Assembly (NCBI GenBank): GCA_028280885.1
Contig: JANQKY010000034.1
Span: 16,351-80,350, forward strand
Length of the DNA: 64,000 nucleotides
Direction of reading: 5' to 3'
DNA from: Tepidamorphus sp.
GTDB taxonomy: Bacteria > Pseudomonadota > Alphaproteobacteria > Rhizobiales > Tepidamorphaceae
Numbering within the stretch: the stretch's first letter is position 1; each line of letters begins with the position of its first letter. Shown in pieces: positions 7,671 through 16,757 of the stretch. The translations under genes were made by a program, and so were the position numbers. The notes beneath the pieces were generated by a model. That model was not told the origin of the DNA, made no database searches, and saw nothing but the letters and a program-made list of their open reading frames with translations.

Positions 7671-8414
7671 TTAATCGCCCCGCTTTGTGTCCGTTTTTTT
7701 GACGGCCGCGTCGAGCGCCGTCAGCAGGTCGGATTCCTGCGGTGTCCGGGCAACGAAAATATGGCGATAGCCAGCCTTTTTCGCCGCGGCGGCGACACGG
7801 TCCGACAGGGTGACCGCGGGAATGCCGGCAAGAGCATCCGCGATGCCGGCCTTCGCGGCAAGGCCCGAGACCGCCTCGACGCTGCGCGGCGAGTAGAACA
7901 GCACCGCGTCGATCTGTCCCATGCCGATCGCCGCCACCGCCTCGGCCGGCAGGGACGGCGCGGCTTCGGTCTCGTAGACCACGATCCGCCTGGCGTCGAA
8001 GCCCTCCCGCCGGAGCGTCTCGTCGAGATTTTCCGATACCGCGCGGCCGCTCAGATAGACGATCGGGCCGCCGTCGCGGCTGCAGGTGTCGACGACGAGG
8101 CGATGCAGGTCCGCAACCCTGCCGCCGGCCGACCGTACCGACGCGCAGCCCGCTTCGCGGGCGGCATCCGCCGTCCTGTCGCCGACACACAGCACGGGAA
8201 TGTCGTACGGGCCGGCAAGATCGGGCTGGCTTGCCAGGCAGGTCGCGGCGTTGCGGCTGGTCAGCACCAGGGCCGCCGCGTTCGCGGGAAGGCGCCACCC
8301 GGGAACGGGGGCGACCACGAGCCCGGGCGCCGACACGCCCCGGTAGCCGCGCGCGGCAAGGCGCCGGATCGTCGCGGCTGCGTCCGCTTCCGGCCGGGTG
8401 ACGAGGATGGTCAA
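7671..8414 (-). CDS. hemD: Uroporphyrinogen-III synthase
   Basis: A 247-residue cytosolic enzyme that closes hydroxymethylbilane with inversion of ring D to give uroporphyrinogen III, the common tetrapyrrole precursor. The N-terminal MTILVTRPEADA is the usual HemD start, and the VLFYSPRSVEAV block is the typical conserved segment of the second lobe. The start codon overlaps the hemC stop in an ATGA arrangement, showing translational coupling. A 141-base gap separates its stop from the mitofilin-like gene, so that gene may have its own promoter. Confidence 0.93.
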   Translation of the reverse strand: MTILVTRPEADAAATIRRLAARGYRGVSAPGLVVAPVPGWRLPANAAALVLTSRNAATCLASQPDLAGPYDIPVLCVGDRTADAAREAGCASVRSAGGRVADLHRLVVDTCSRDGGPIVYLSGRAVSENLDETLRREGFDARRIVVYETEAAPSLPAEAVAAIGMGQIDAVLFYSPRSVEAVSGLAAKAGIADALAGIPAVTLSDRVAAAAKKAGYRHIFVARTPQESDLLTALDAAVKKTDTKRGD

Positions 8415-9355
8415 TGCGCGGTCCGCAGGGCGGCCAGGAACTCGGTGCCGGCGCGGGCGATGATGTCCTCGCCGGCCCGGCGACCTGTCGCTTCCGGGTC
8501 GGTGCGGCCGCCCATGGCGGTCGTCTCGTGCGCCGTGCGGCCGTCGGGGCTGACGACGAGGCCGCGAAACGCAAGGTCAGGCCCGTCGACGCGCGCAAGG
8601 CCGGCGATTGGCGTGCGGCAGGAGCCGTCCAGCGTTGCCAGAAAGGCCCGCTCGCACAGGAGGGCCGCCTCGGTATCGGCATGGTTCAGCGCCGTCACCA
8701 GACTGTTGACGCGGTCGTCGTCGGCGCGGGTCTCGATCGCGATCGCGCCCTGTCCGAGCGCCGGCGGAAAGGGACCCGTGTCGAACAGCGCGGTCGCCTC
8801 GGCCTCGGCGCCGAGACGCTTCAGGCCGGCAAGCGCCAGCAGGGTCGCCTGGACGGTGCCCTCGGCAAGCTTGCGCAACCGGGTCTGGACATTGCCGCGC
8901 AGGGTCACGACCTTGAGGTCCGGCCGGGCCCGGAGCACCAGCGCCTGGCGCCGGAGCGAGGCCGTCCCGACGACCGCGCCCGCCGGCAGGTCGGCAAGCG
9001 TGCCGGCGATCCGGCATACGAAGGCGTCGCGGACATCCTCGCGCTCCAGGAAGGCGGACAGGACGAGACCGTCCGGCAGCCAGGTCGGCACGTCCTTGGC
9101 CGAATGCACGGCGATATCGGCGCGGCCGTCGATCAGCGCTTCCTCGATCTCCTTGGTGAACAGGCCCTTGCCGCCGGCCTCGGCCAGCGTGCGGTCCTGG
9201 ATGCGGTCGCCGGTGGTGCGCAGCACGAGGATCTCGGTATCGCCGGGGCCGAGATCATGGGCTGAGCGCAGGCGGGCAGCGACCTCCTCGGCCTGGGCGA
9301 GCGCCAGGGGGCTGCCACGGGTGGCGATGCGGAGGGGAAAAGGCGATGCGGACAA
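8411..9355 (-). CDS. hemC: Hydroxymethylbilane synthase (porphobilinogen deaminase)
   Basis: Polymerises four porphobilinogens into hydroxymethylbilane in tetrapyrrole synthesis. The sequence has the family start PFPLRIATRGSPLALAQAEE, the substrate-binding arginines in TASLRRQALVLRARPDL and VVTLRGNVQTRL, and the dipyrromethane-cofactor cysteine in ERAFLATLDGSCRTPIAG. I place the start at TTG 9355: the protein is then 314 residues, the normal length, and AAGGAA lies about 10 bases upstream. An ATG at 9421 would give 336 residues and is the alternative. The gene is divergent from tsaD, a common arrangement in this order. Confidence 0.92.
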   Translation of the reverse strand: MSASPFPLRIATRGSPLALAQAEEVAARLRSAHDLGPGDTEILVLRTTGDRIQDRTLAEAGGKGLFTKEIEEALIDGRADIAVHSAKDVPTWLPDGLVLSAFLEREDVRDAFVCRIAGTLADLPAGAVVGTASLRRQALVLRARPDLKVVTLRGNVQTRLRKLAEGTVQATLLALAGLKRLGAEAEATALFDTGPFPPALGQGAIAIETRADDDRVNSLVTALNHADTEAALLCERAFLATLDGSCRTPIAGLARVDGPDLAFRGLVVSPDGRTAHETTAMGGRTDPEATGRRAGEDIIARAGTEFLAALRTAH

Positions 9356-9520
9356 CGGGGCGTGTTCCTTCAAGGTAGTGGCGAGCGGAGCTTCGCAAGG
9401 CGGTGCTAGCCGAACCGGCATTCGGGCGACTATATAGACCGGTGTGGCGCGGCAGTACCATAGCGGGGACGACCGGCCCGAATTGCGCGAAGACGACCGC
9501 GCAAGGATTATCATGATCCA

Positions 9521-9562
9521 ATGTTCACAAGCCGATGTTCACAAGCCGATGTTCACAAGCTC
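9521..9562. repeat. Three tandem copies of a 14-bp unit upstream of tsaD
   Basis: The unit ATGTTCACAAGCCG occurs at 9521 and 9535 without change; the third copy at 9549 ends CTC instead of CCG. The array stops 10 bases before the tsaD start codon. Each unit begins with an in-register ATG, but only the third is in frame with tsaD because 14 is not a multiple of three. It lies in the hemC/tsaD divergent region and may affect the tsaD leader; no known regulator site is recognised. Confidence 0.85.
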
Positions 9563-9572
9563 CGGGTCAGCC

Positions 9573-10628
9573 ATGCGCATCCTCGGTATCGAGACAAGTT
9601 GTGACGAGACCGCCGCCGCGGTCGTCGAGCGGGCAGCGGACGGGTCCGGCCGGATCCTGTCGAACATCGTGTTGAGCCAGCTTGCCGAACACGCGCCCTA
9701 TGGCGGTGTCGTGCCGGAGATCGCCGCGCGCGCTCATGTCGGGGCGCTCGATTCCCTCGTTCAGCAGGCGTTTGACGAGGCAAGTCTGGCGGTCGGCGAC
9801 CTCGATGGGGTCGCCGCGACGGCCGGTCCCGGCCTGATCGGCGGGCTATTGGTCGGGCTGATGACCGGCAAGGCGATCGCGGCGGCGGCGGCCAAGCCCT
9901 TCGTCGCGGTCAATCACCTGGAGGCCCATGCCCTGACCGCGCGGCTGACCGATTCGGTCAGCTTTCCCTATCTGCTGCTGCTCGTCACCGGCGGTCACAC
10001 CCAGATCGTCGCCGTCAGGGGGTTGGGCGACTACACCCGGCTCGGCACGACGGTCGACGACGCGGTCGGCGAGGCCTTCGACAAGGTCGCCAAGATGTTC
10101 GGCCTCGGCTGGCCGGGCGGACCGGAGGTGGAGCGGCGCGCGATGCATGGCGATGCGGCGCGGTTCGCCTTTCCGCGGCCGATGCGCGGGCGGGCGGGCT
10201 GTGACTTCTCGTTCTCCGGGCTGAAGACGGCGGTACGGCTGGAAGCGGAGCGGCTCGCGCCCTTGGGCGAGCAGGACGTCGCCGATTTCTGCGCGGCATT
10301 TCAGGCCGCGGTGACCGACTGCCTGGCCGACCGGGTCACGGCGGCGATCGATCTGTTCGATCCGCGGTCCGGCGACCGCCCGGTTCTGGTCGTCGCCGGC
10401 GGCGTCGCCGCCAACCAGGCGGTGCGGACGCGGCTTGAGGCGGTTGCCGCACAGCGCGGCTTCGACGTCATCGCGCCGCCCCTCGACCTGTGCGGCGACA
10501 ACGCGGCGATGGTCGCCTGGGCGGGCTGCGAGCGGCTGGCGCATGGCCTTGCCGATACACTCGACGCGCCGGCCCGGGCGCGCTGGCCGCTGGCCGAGGT
10601 GACCCGTGCCGAAGGGCAGGCGGCATGA
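9573..10628 (+). CDS. tsaD: tRNA N6-adenosine threonylcarbamoyltransferase
   Basis: A 351-residue essential enzyme that, with TsaB and TsaE, transfers the threonylcarbamoyl group to A37 of tRNAs reading ANN codons. The start [18 protein letters not shown] is the classic Kae1/TsaD N-terminus, so ATG 9573 is preferred to in-frame starts at 9549 or 9444. Metal-binding histidines are in [13 protein letters not shown]. Glycine-rich nucleotide-binding blocks [19 protein letters not shown] and [15 protein letters not shown] are all present. The last codons overlap the gpsA start (ATGA), a typical pairing. Confidence 0.96.
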   Translation: MRILGIETSCDETAAAVVERAADGSGRILSNIVLSQLAEHAPYGGVVPEIAARAHVGALDSLVQQAFDEASLAVGDLDGVAATAGPGLIGGLLVGLMTGKAIAAAAAKPFVAVNHLEAHALTARLTDSVSFPYLLLLVTGGHTQIVAVRGLGDYTRLGTTVDDAVGEAFDKVAKMFGLGWPGGPEVERRAMHGDAARFAFPRPMRGRAGCDFSFSGLKTAVRLEAERLAPLGEQDVADFCAAFQAAVTDCLADRVTAAIDLFDPRSGDRPVLVVAGGVAANQAVRTRLEAVAAQRGFDVIAPPLDLCGDNAAMVAWAGCERLAHGLADTLDAPARARWPLAEVTRAEGQAA

Positions 10629-11614
10629 GCACGGTTGGCGTCATTGGTGCCGGGGCCTGGGGCACGGCACTTGCGACGGCGGCTGCCCGCGCCGGGCGGC
10701 CGGTCGTCCTGTGGGGGCGCGACGCGGCCACTGTCGCGGCGATCAATGCCGATCACGAGAACCGGGCGCGGCTATCGGGCATCGCGCTCGATGCGGCGAT
10801 CGGTGCGACGACGGACCTCGCCGAGGCCTGCCGGGCCGACATGATCGTCCTCGGCGTGCCGGCCCAGTCGGTCCGGGCGGTCAGCACGGCGATGGCGGCG
10901 CATCTGCGTGCCGGAACGCCGGTTCTGATCGCCGCGAAGGGCTTCGAGCGCGAAACGGGCGCGCTGATGAGCGACGTGCTGGCCGAGACCCTGCCGCAGG
11001 CGGTCGCGGCGGTACTGTCGGGGCCGAGCTTTGCAAGCGATGTCGCCAATGGCCTTCCGACAGCCGTAACGCTTGCCGCAACCGAGGAGGACACCGCCAG
11101 GGCGCTGGTCGAGGCGATCGGCCATCCCGCGTTCCGGCCCTACCGGTCGACCGACCTGATTGGCGTGCAGGCCGGCGGGGCGCTGAAGAACGTGCTCGCG
11201 ATTGCCTGCGGCGTCGTCGTCGGCAAGGCGCTGGGGGCGAGCGCGCAGGCAGCCCTTGTCGCGCGCGGCTTTGCCGAACTGACCCGGTTCGGCCAGGCGA
11301 TCGGCGGGCGGCCCGAAACGCTTGCCGGTCTGTCCGGTCTCGGCGATCTGGTGCTGACGGCGACGAGCCCGCAGTCGCGCAACTATTCCTTCGGCGTCGC
11401 GCTCGGCCGCGGCGAGGCGGTCGCCGGCATGCTCGATCCGGGCCGGCCGGTGACCGAGGGCGCCTGGACGGCCGCCGCCGTCGCCCGCCGCAGCCGGGCC
11501 CTTGCGATCGAGATGCCGATCTGCGCGGCCGTGGCGGCCGTCGTCGCCGGCGAGATCGATGTCGACCGGGCGATCGAGGGGCTGCTCGCGCGGCCGTTCC
11601 GGTCCGAGGGTTAA
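10625..11614 (+). CDS. gpsA: Glycerol-3-phosphate dehydrogenase (NAD(P)+)
   Basis: A 329-residue cytosolic enzyme reducing dihydroxyacetone phosphate to sn-glycerol 3-phosphate for phospholipid synthesis. The N-terminal [14 protein letters not shown] is the Rossmann dinucleotide-binding loop. The conserved blocks [24 protein letters not shown], the catalytic lysine region [13 protein letters not shown] and [20 protein letters not shown] are all intact. It is translationally coupled to tsaD by a 4-base overlap. It converges with the amidase gene, whose stop is 25 bases downstream; I see no strong terminator between them. Confidence 0.96.
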   Translation: MSTVGVIGAGAWGTALATAAARAGRPVVLWGRDAATVAAINADHENRARLSGIALDAAIGATTDLAEACRADMIVLGVPAQSVRAVSTAMAAHLRAGTPVLIAAKGFERETGALMSDVLAETLPQAVAAVLSGPSFASDVANGLPTAVTLAATEEDTARALVEAIGHPAFRPYRSTDLIGVQAGGALKNVLAIACGVVVGKALGASAQAALVARGFAELTRFGQAIGGRPETLAGLSGLGDLVLTATSPQSRNYSFGVALGRGEAVAGMLDPGRPVTEGAWTAAAVARRSRALAIEMPICAAVAAVVAGEIDVDRAIEGLLARPFRSEG

Positions 11615-11639
11615 GGTCTGGGGGCCTGCGGCGGCGGGA

Positions 11640-12521
11640 TCAGTCGCCGAAGTCCATGTCAAGGTATCCGCCGTGAACCCAGCCGCGCACGCCGATTTCT
11701 GGCGCATCGGGTTGGCCTGACGTTTCGGCGACCTCGACGAATGCCCAGTTTCCCGACCGCCTTAGAACGGAAACGACAGTGCCCAGAGGCAAATAGCCGG
11801 GCGGGTCCACCTGGTCGTGTTCGACCCCCGGTCCGCCACGGATGTTCAGTCTGGTCGTGTTGACCGTATATCTCGGGTCGCCCTCCTGGTCGGCTCCGGG
11901 ATTCAGCAGGTCGACGAAGGTGCTTTGCGGGAAAGCCGGGCCGGGGTCCGTCTTCCAGCCGCGCGTGTCTATCTCCTCGTGGGTGACCACGGCGCGGATG
12001 TCGTATTTGGCGATGATCGCGCGGGCGATTTCCAAACCGATCGCTATCTGGGCGTTGGTGAACAACGGCCAGGCGAATGTTCCCGAACCGACGGTCGAAT
12101 GCGGTTGCAGAACGAAACCGCCGAATTGTTCCAGCTGCGCCGTCGTCTTCTTGGTGCCGTAGTAGTCGATCCATTGCCCGTCCCCCGCCGGCTTCAGCCA
12201 ACCCGGATTGACGAACTCGAGGCCGATGCTGTGCGCATTCAGGCCGGACAAGCTGCCATATCGTGACTTTCCGGCGTGCCAGGCCTTTCGATTGAAGGGC
12301 GCGATCTGCCATGCCGTTCCGTCCCGGTCAATCACGACATGCGCACTGGTGCCCGTGTTGTCGCTCCCTCCCGCTGCGCCAAGGAGCCAGTCTCTCGATC
12401 CCGTGCCGGACCAGCCCGTGGTGTAGTGCGTAACGATCAGTCTGGGCGCAATCGTCCCGGCGGACAGGTTTGAGGATTGCTTGTGCCATATCGAATCGAT
12501 TCTGTGATTCTTGACCTTCAT
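11640..12521 (-). CDS. N-acetylmuramoyl-L-alanine amidase with C-terminal SH3-like domain
   Basis: A 293-residue peptidoglycan hydrolase of the Amidase_2/PGRP family. The zinc site fits H32 (IVTHYT), H181 (VVTHEEID) and D192, with K190 in GWKTDPGPAFP, the typical HX8-9KXDPG arrangement. A core Glu lies in GLEFVNPG. Residues about 215-292 (YTVNTTRLNIRGGPGVEHDQ to GWVHGGYLD) form a bacterial SH3 wall-binding domain. No signal peptide is present, as in phage endolysins. Codon use and GC are lower than neighbours, and an AT-rich stretch (12520-12600) lies just upstream. It is inserted on the opposite strand between gpsA and the EVE gene. I infer acquisition, perhaps from a phage. Confidence 0.87.
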   Translation of the reverse strand: MKVKNHRIDSIWHKQSSNLSAGTIAPRLIVTHYTTGWSGTGSRDWLLGAAGGSDNTGTSAHVVIDRDGTAWQIAPFNRKAWHAGKSRYGSLSGLNAHSIGLEFVNPGWLKPAGDGQWIDYYGTKKTTAQLEQFGGFVLQPHSTVGSGTFAWPLFTNAQIAIGLEIARAIIAKYDIRAVVTHEEIDTRGWKTDPGPAFPQSTFVDLLNPGADQEGDPRYTVNTTRLNIRGGPGVEHDQVDPPGYLPLGTVVSVLRRSGNWAFVEVAETSGQPDAPEIGVRGWVHGGYLDMDFGD

Positions 12522-12690
12522 AATTGCGTTCCTCTTTATTAACTTATGTAAATAAGCAACTATAGATACTATAAGTGCACAATTGCAATCCTTAATGATC
12601 TTTGCTTGCGGGAGAGGTCTGCGGCTATCGCCTCACGGCTGAACGATTTAGGCTGCTCTCACGCGTTCGAGATCGAATCAGGGAAGCGAG

Positions 12691-13107
12691 ATGAAATACT
12701 GGTTGTTCAAGTCCGAGCCGAACACCTGGTCGTGGGATGATCAGGTCGCCGCGGGGGCCAAGGGCGAGGAGTGGGACGGGGTACGCAACTACCAGGCCCG
12801 CAATTTCATGCGCGAGATGGGGGTCGGCGATCTCGGCTTCTTCTATCATTCCGTCAACGAGAAACAGGTGGTCGGGATCGTCAAGGTGGTCGCGACCGCC
12901 CATCCGGATTCGACGGATAGCACCGGCAAGTGGGAGTGCGTCGACATCGCCGCCGTCGAGCCGGTGCCCGCGCCGGTGACGCTGGAGCAGATCAAGGCCG
13001 AGCCGGCGCTGTCGGAGATGGTGCTGGTCAACAATTCCAGGCTGTCCGTCCAGCCGGTTGGCGAGGCGGAGTGGACGCTCATTCGCAGGATGGGCGGCCT
13101 CGGCTAG
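12691..13107 (+). CDS. EVE domain protein
   Basis: A 138-residue single-domain protein of the EVE (PUA-like) family, related to thymocyte nuclear protein 1 and proposed to bind modified bases in RNA or DNA. Family features are the start MKYWLFKSEPNTWSWDD, the GVRNYQARNFMREM block, the GDLGFFYHS turn, and a C-terminal LVNNSRLSVQPV segment. The length is typical. It is separated by 12 bases from the methyltransferase gene that follows, with which it is probably cotranscribed. AGGGAAGCGAG supplies the ribosome-binding site. Confidence 0.92.
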   Translation: MKYWLFKSEPNTWSWDDQVAAGAKGEEWDGVRNYQARNFMREMGVGDLGFFYHSVNEKQVVGIVKVVATAHPDSTDSTGKWECVDIAAVEPVPAPVTLEQIKAEPALSEMVLVNNSRLSVQPVGEAEWTLIRRMGGLG

Positions 13108-13119
13108 GGGCCGTTGGTG

Positions 13120-13797
13120 ATGCCTGCCGGCGAAGCGGACGCGTGTGGCTACGCCACCTTCGTTGCGGCCAATACGCGGCCCAATCCCGTGCCGCTCTGT
13201 CCGGAAATCACGCTTTACGTGGCCGACCAGGCCGTGCCGCTGTGGCTCAGGACCGCCGAGGAGATCGACGACATGGGCCTGCCGCCGCCGTTCTGGGCGT
13301 TCGCCTGGGCGGGCGGACAGGCGCTTGCCCGCTTCGTGCTCGATCAGCCGCAATGGGTGCGCGGCAAGCGGGTGCTCGACCTTGGCGCGGGTTCCGGGCT
13401 TGTCGGCATCGCGGCGCGTTTAAGCGGCGCGGCGGCGGTCATCTGCGCCGATCCGGACCCCTGGGCGCAGGCGGCGATTGAGCTCAATGCGGAATTGAAC
13501 GGCGTCCGGCTGGATTTGACCGGGGCGGACCTGCTGGCCCGGCCGGAGGATCCGCTGCCGCTCGAATGCGACATCGTCCTGGTCGGCGACCTGTTCTACG
13601 AGCAGCCGCTCGCCGGCCACGTGCTGGCGTTCCTGACCGCGCAAAGGGCTGCGGGCCTTCTGGCCCTGATCGGCGATCCGGGGCGCAGCTATCTGCCCAA
13701 GGACCGGCTGGTGCGGATGGCGGAATATGGCGTTCCGGCAGCCGGCGAACTGGAGGATGCGGATATCAAGCGCACGGCGGTCTGGCGCCTGGGATAG
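13120..13797 (+). CDS. Nnt1/ETFB-type protein lysine methyltransferase family
   Basis: A 225-residue class I SAM-dependent methyltransferase of the COG3897 group, annotated as nicotinamide N-methylase-like or electron-transfer-flavoprotein beta-subunit lysine methyltransferase. The cofactor site is VLDLGAGSGLVGIAA, followed by the acidic ICADPDPWA strand and the VLVGDLFYEQ motif (D-x-F-Y-E) typical of this group. The start is uncertain: TTG 13114, GTG 13117 and ATG 13120 are consecutive codons; I use the ATG. The product ends just before a strong hairpin. The substrate cannot be told from sequence. Confidence 0.82.
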   Translation: MPAGEADACGYATFVAANTRPNPVPLCPEITLYVADQAVPLWLRTAEEIDDMGLPPPFWAFAWAGGQALARFVLDQPQWVRGKRVLDLGAGSGLVGIAARLSGAAAVICADPDPWAQAAIELNAELNGVRLDLTGADLLARPEDPLPLECDIVLVGDLFYEQPLAGHVLAFLTAQRAAGLLALIGDPGRSYLPKDRLVRMAEYGVPAAGELEDADIKRTAVWRLG

Positions 13798-13811
13798 AGC
13801 ATCCTGTAGCA

Positions 13812-13845
13812 AAGCCCGGCAGCAGTGATGTCTGCCGCCGGGCTT
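13812..13845. terminator. Bidirectional hairpin terminator between convergent genes
   Basis: A long stem, AAGCCCGGC paired with GCCGGGCTT and extended by GCAG/CTGC around a 6-base loop, lies between the methyltransferase (+) and sulfatase (-) stops. T or A tracts are short, so termination may be partial, but its position between converging stops supports the call. Confidence 0.6.
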
Positions 13846-13867
13846 CAGGTGATTGCCGCGCCTTATG

Positions 13868-15622
13868 TCAGCGCGCGATGGCCGCGCCGTCTGCTTCGCC
13901 CATCGTCTGCAGGGCCTTGAGCACTTCGTCGGGCACGGTGCCGCCGGCCGGGCCGCCGAGCAGGTAGCCGTTGAGAATGACACCGCGCGGCGATTGCGGA
14001 TATTGCAGGAAGGTCATCTTGTTGCGCATCGCCAGTTCGGCCAGCGGCGCGATCGCCCAGGTGCGAGTGATCGGCGCGCGTTCCTTCGGGTCGCTGTAGA
14101 GATTGTAGTACCAGCCAAGCGTCGGGTCGGAGGTCTCCTGCTTGGTGGCGTTGAAGAGGCCGCCATAGGTGCCCGGTCCGGGGTTCGTGCCGATGGTCAT
14201 GATCCGTTCCATCCGCTTGAACTCGTTCCAGCGCACGCCGTAGAAGTCCTGGAAGTACCAGTAGAAGATCGCCTCGCGGTTGCTCTCCTGGCCGTCATCG
14301 TCCGCGGTGAGCAGCCAGGAAGTCTGGTCGATCCCGTCGATGTAGCGGTCGCTGGGGATGGCCTCGCTCACGCCGGCGATGCGCGCCATCGTGTTGTAGA
14401 GATCCATCTGGCTGAACAGCCCGTCGCTGACACGGCCCTCGGCGATCGTCCCCGGCCAGTGGGCGATGCCGGTGACGCGAACCCCGCCTTCCCATGTCGT
14501 GCCCTTGGCGCCGCGCCAGGGATGGTGGCCTGAATCCGAGGTGTTGATGCCGCCGGCATGGACGTCTTCCTCCGCCCCGTTGTCGGAGGTGAAGAAGACG
14601 AAGGTGTTCTCAAGCTGTCCGAGGCTTTCGAGATGGTCCATCAGTTCGCCGACGATGAAGTCCACCTCCATGATCCCGTCCTTGTAGGGCGTGCCGGCCG
14701 GCGAGGATCCCAGGAAGTCCGGGTTGGGGTAGTTCTTGGTGTGGACCCGGTTCATCGAGTGGTAGAGCAGGAAGGGCTGCTCGGCTTCCACGGCCTTGGA
14801 CATGAAGTCCTTCGACCAGTCGAGATATTTCATTTCGAGCAGCGGCTCGGTCTCGAGCGTGATCTCCTCGCCGAATTCCCGCTCTCCGCCCTTGGTGGAC
14901 CGCACGGTCGTGCGGATGAAGCCGAGTTCGTTCATCGCCGCGACGCGGTCGGGCTTGTTGACGAGTTCGGGCGAGAAGTTCGGGTCACGCCAGTCGTGAT
15001 AGGCGGTGTTGACGTTGAGGTTGCCGTAATAGGCGTCCCAGCCGACATCGGTCGGCCATTGCCCCTCGTCCTCGCCCAGATGCCACTTCCCGGTCATGCC
15101 GGTGCGGTAGCCGGCATCGCTCAGAAGGGCGGCGATGGTGACCTCTCCGGCCATGCCGGCATTGTCCTCGCCCGCCGCGGTGGGGCGCGTCAGGCCGGTG
15201 CGCTGCGGCAGCCGCCCGGTCTGCCATGCCGCCCGCGACGGCGTGCAGGAGGGCTGCGCATAGGTCGATGTCAGCTTCATGCCCATCTCGGCCAGCGCAT
15301 CCATCTCGGGCGTCGGCGCGCCGATGGCGGCACCGCCGCCAAAGGCGCCTGGATCCCCCCAGCCCATGTCGTCGACCATGATGAGCAGGATATTCGGCTT
15401 GCGTCCGAACCGGTCGCCAAGTGCTGCAAGCTTTGCGTCGGCTTCCCCCTCCCACGCCTCGTGCGGGATCGCCGGTTCGAGATGCGCCTGCGTCTGAACG
15501 CCCTTGAGGAAAGGCGATTTGGCCTCCCAGACCTGCTGTGCACTCGCCGGAAGCGGCAAGACCATCAATGCCGCAACGGTAAGACCGGCGTAGCGAGCAA
15601 CCCTTTTTCGCTGCGATGTCAT
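13868..15622 (-). CDS. Exported sulfatase (arylsulfatase family, formylglycine type)
   Basis: A 584-residue hydrolase of sulfate esters. Residues 1-28 form a Sec signal peptide ending in PLPASAQQ, so it acts in the periplasm. The metal-binding start NILLIMVDDMGWGD contains D84 and D85. The signature C126-T-P-S-R130 in PSCTPSRAAWQTGRLPQRTG marks the cysteine converted to formylglycine, and VFFTSDNGAEEDVHAGG carries the later metal ligands. A formylglycine-generating enzyme gene is not seen in the window, so maturation must come from elsewhere. It is divergent from an AraC-family regulator that probably controls it. The substrate is unknown. Confidence 0.93.
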   Translation of the reverse strand: MTSQRKRVARYAGLTVAALMVLPLPASAQQVWEAKSPFLKGVQTQAHLEPAIPHEAWEGEADAKLAALGDRFGRKPNILLIMVDDMGWGDPGAFGGGAAIGAPTPEMDALAEMGMKLTSTYAQPSCTPSRAAWQTGRLPQRTGLTRPTAAGEDNAGMAGEVTIAALLSDAGYRTGMTGKWHLGEDEGQWPTDVGWDAYYGNLNVNTAYHDWRDPNFSPELVNKPDRVAAMNELGFIRTTVRSTKGGEREFGEEITLETEPLLEMKYLDWSKDFMSKAVEAEQPFLLYHSMNRVHTKNYPNPDFLGSSPAGTPYKDGIMEVDFIVGELMDHLESLGQLENTFVFFTSDNGAEEDVHAGGINTSDSGHHPWRGAKGTTWEGGVRVTGIAHWPGTIAEGRVSDGLFSQMDLYNTMARIAGVSEAIPSDRYIDGIDQTSWLLTADDDGQESNREAIFYWYFQDFYGVRWNEFKRMERIMTIGTNPGPGTYGGLFNATKQETSDPTLGWYYNLYSDPKERAPITRTWAIAPLAELAMRNKMTFLQYPQSPRGVILNGYLLGGPAGGTVPDEVLKALQTMGEADGAAIAR

Positions 15623-15755
15623 TCGGCATTCTCCTGCTTGTTGTTATTCGCCCCTTTGCCGAATTAATGCGCGGTTTTCCGCTCCGGCACTTAGCATTTT
15701 GCGTCACGCCCGACCCTGGCATAGGCTGGTGGCGTGGGATCCGGAGGCATTTGCC
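15623..15755. promoter_or_regulatory. Divergent control region between sulfatase and AraC regulator
   Basis: 133 bases separate the two divergent start codons. The segment is locally AT-richer around 15640-15700 (GTTGTTATTCGCCC, AATTAATGCGCGG) than its surroundings, as expected of a promoter region. I cannot define a reliable operator by eye. It is the natural place for AraC-family binding. Confidence 0.4.
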
Positions 15756-16757
15756 GTGAAACTGCATGTCGTCAATGCCAGCGTGGCCGAACCGGTATTT
15801 GCGTCCCTGCCGTTGTCGCTGAACCGGTCCGAGCGCCTGCTCGAGACCTGCGGCCTGAACCCGATGCTCCTGGACAGCGCGACGGGCCTGATACCGCTGC
15901 ATTCGGCCGAAGAGGTGGTTTGCCGCGCGCATCGGTACTCAGACGACCCATGCTGGGCCTTCAACCTCATTGCCTCGACCTCCGGCGACAAGAAGGGGGC
16001 GATCGCCAACATCCCCCTGCGGCGGCATAGCGTTGCGCTGGACGCCGTCCAGGATTTCGTGCGCGCCATCGACGGCGTTCTGACCGGAACACGGTTCTTT
16101 CTCGACTGGGATCGGGAAACGGTGTGGATCAAGCGGACGACATCGACCACGGACTGGAGCGATACCTGGGCCCTCGTCTTCTACAATTTCTCGGTGTTTC
16201 TTCAGGGCATGCGGTCCATTCTCGGCGACGATATCCGCCCGGTCGCCGCGCTTGTCGCCTGTGTCGACGATCCGCCCGCGGTGCCCGAACCGCTAGGGGA
16301 CATCCCGATTGTCACCGGCGCGCGATACACCGGTCTCGGCTTCGACCGCCGGTTGCTGTCGCGTCCCGTCCGCCGGGGTCCGGTCTCCGCCCGCGAGGAT
16401 GGCCAGGTCTACAGCGCGTTGTCCACGGCTGGCCCGGAGACGATGATCCGCTGCCTGTCGAGCCTGCTTGCGTCGAACGCGACGGACCGGCTCGCCGACC
16501 GCGCGGCGCGCGCCTTCGGATTGTCGCGCCGGACCTATCAGCGTCAGCTTGCCCGGCTGGGCACCAGCCACCGGGAACTGGCCGCCGACGCCCGATTGAG
16601 CCTCGCCCTGGAGCTTCTGGCCGACGAGGCGTGGTCGGTCACCCACATCGCCTACGAACTCGGCTACAGGCATCCCGGCGATTTCTCCCGCTTCTTCCGC
16701 GACCGCACGGGCCTGTCACCCGTTGCCCATCGCGCAGCCCGCCGATCACCGGTTTGA
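15756..16757 (+). CDS. AraC-family transcriptional regulator
   Basis: A 333-residue DNA-binding regulator. The C-terminal AraC/XylS double helix-turn-helix is clear: FGLSRRTYQRQLARLGTSH as the first motif, and WSVTHIAYELGYRHPGDFSRFFRDRTG as the second with the conserved GY and FSRxFRR-like core. The N-terminal 200 residues resemble the AraC_binding/Arabinose-binding-2 domain used for aromatic or short-chain effectors. GTG 15756 is chosen because GGAGG lies 9 bases upstream; the longer frame from 15699 lacks a site. It is divergent from the sulfatase with 133 bases between them. Regulation of the sulfatase is an inference from that arrangement. Confidence 0.88.
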   Translation: MKLHVVNASVAEPVFASLPLSLNRSERLLETCGLNPMLLDSATGLIPLHSAEEVVCRAHRYSDDPCWAFNLIASTSGDKKGAIANIPLRRHSVALDAVQDFVRAIDGVLTGTRFFLDWDRETVWIKRTTSTTDWSDTWALVFYNFSVFLQGMRSILGDDIRPVAALVACVDDPPAVPEPLGDIPIVTGARYTGLGFDRRLLSRPVRRGPVSAREDGQVYSALSTAGPETMIRCLSSLLASNATDRLADRAARAFGLSRRTYQRQLARLGTSHRELAADARLSLALELLADEAWSVTHIAYELGYRHPGDFSRFFRDRTGLSPVAHRAARRSPV

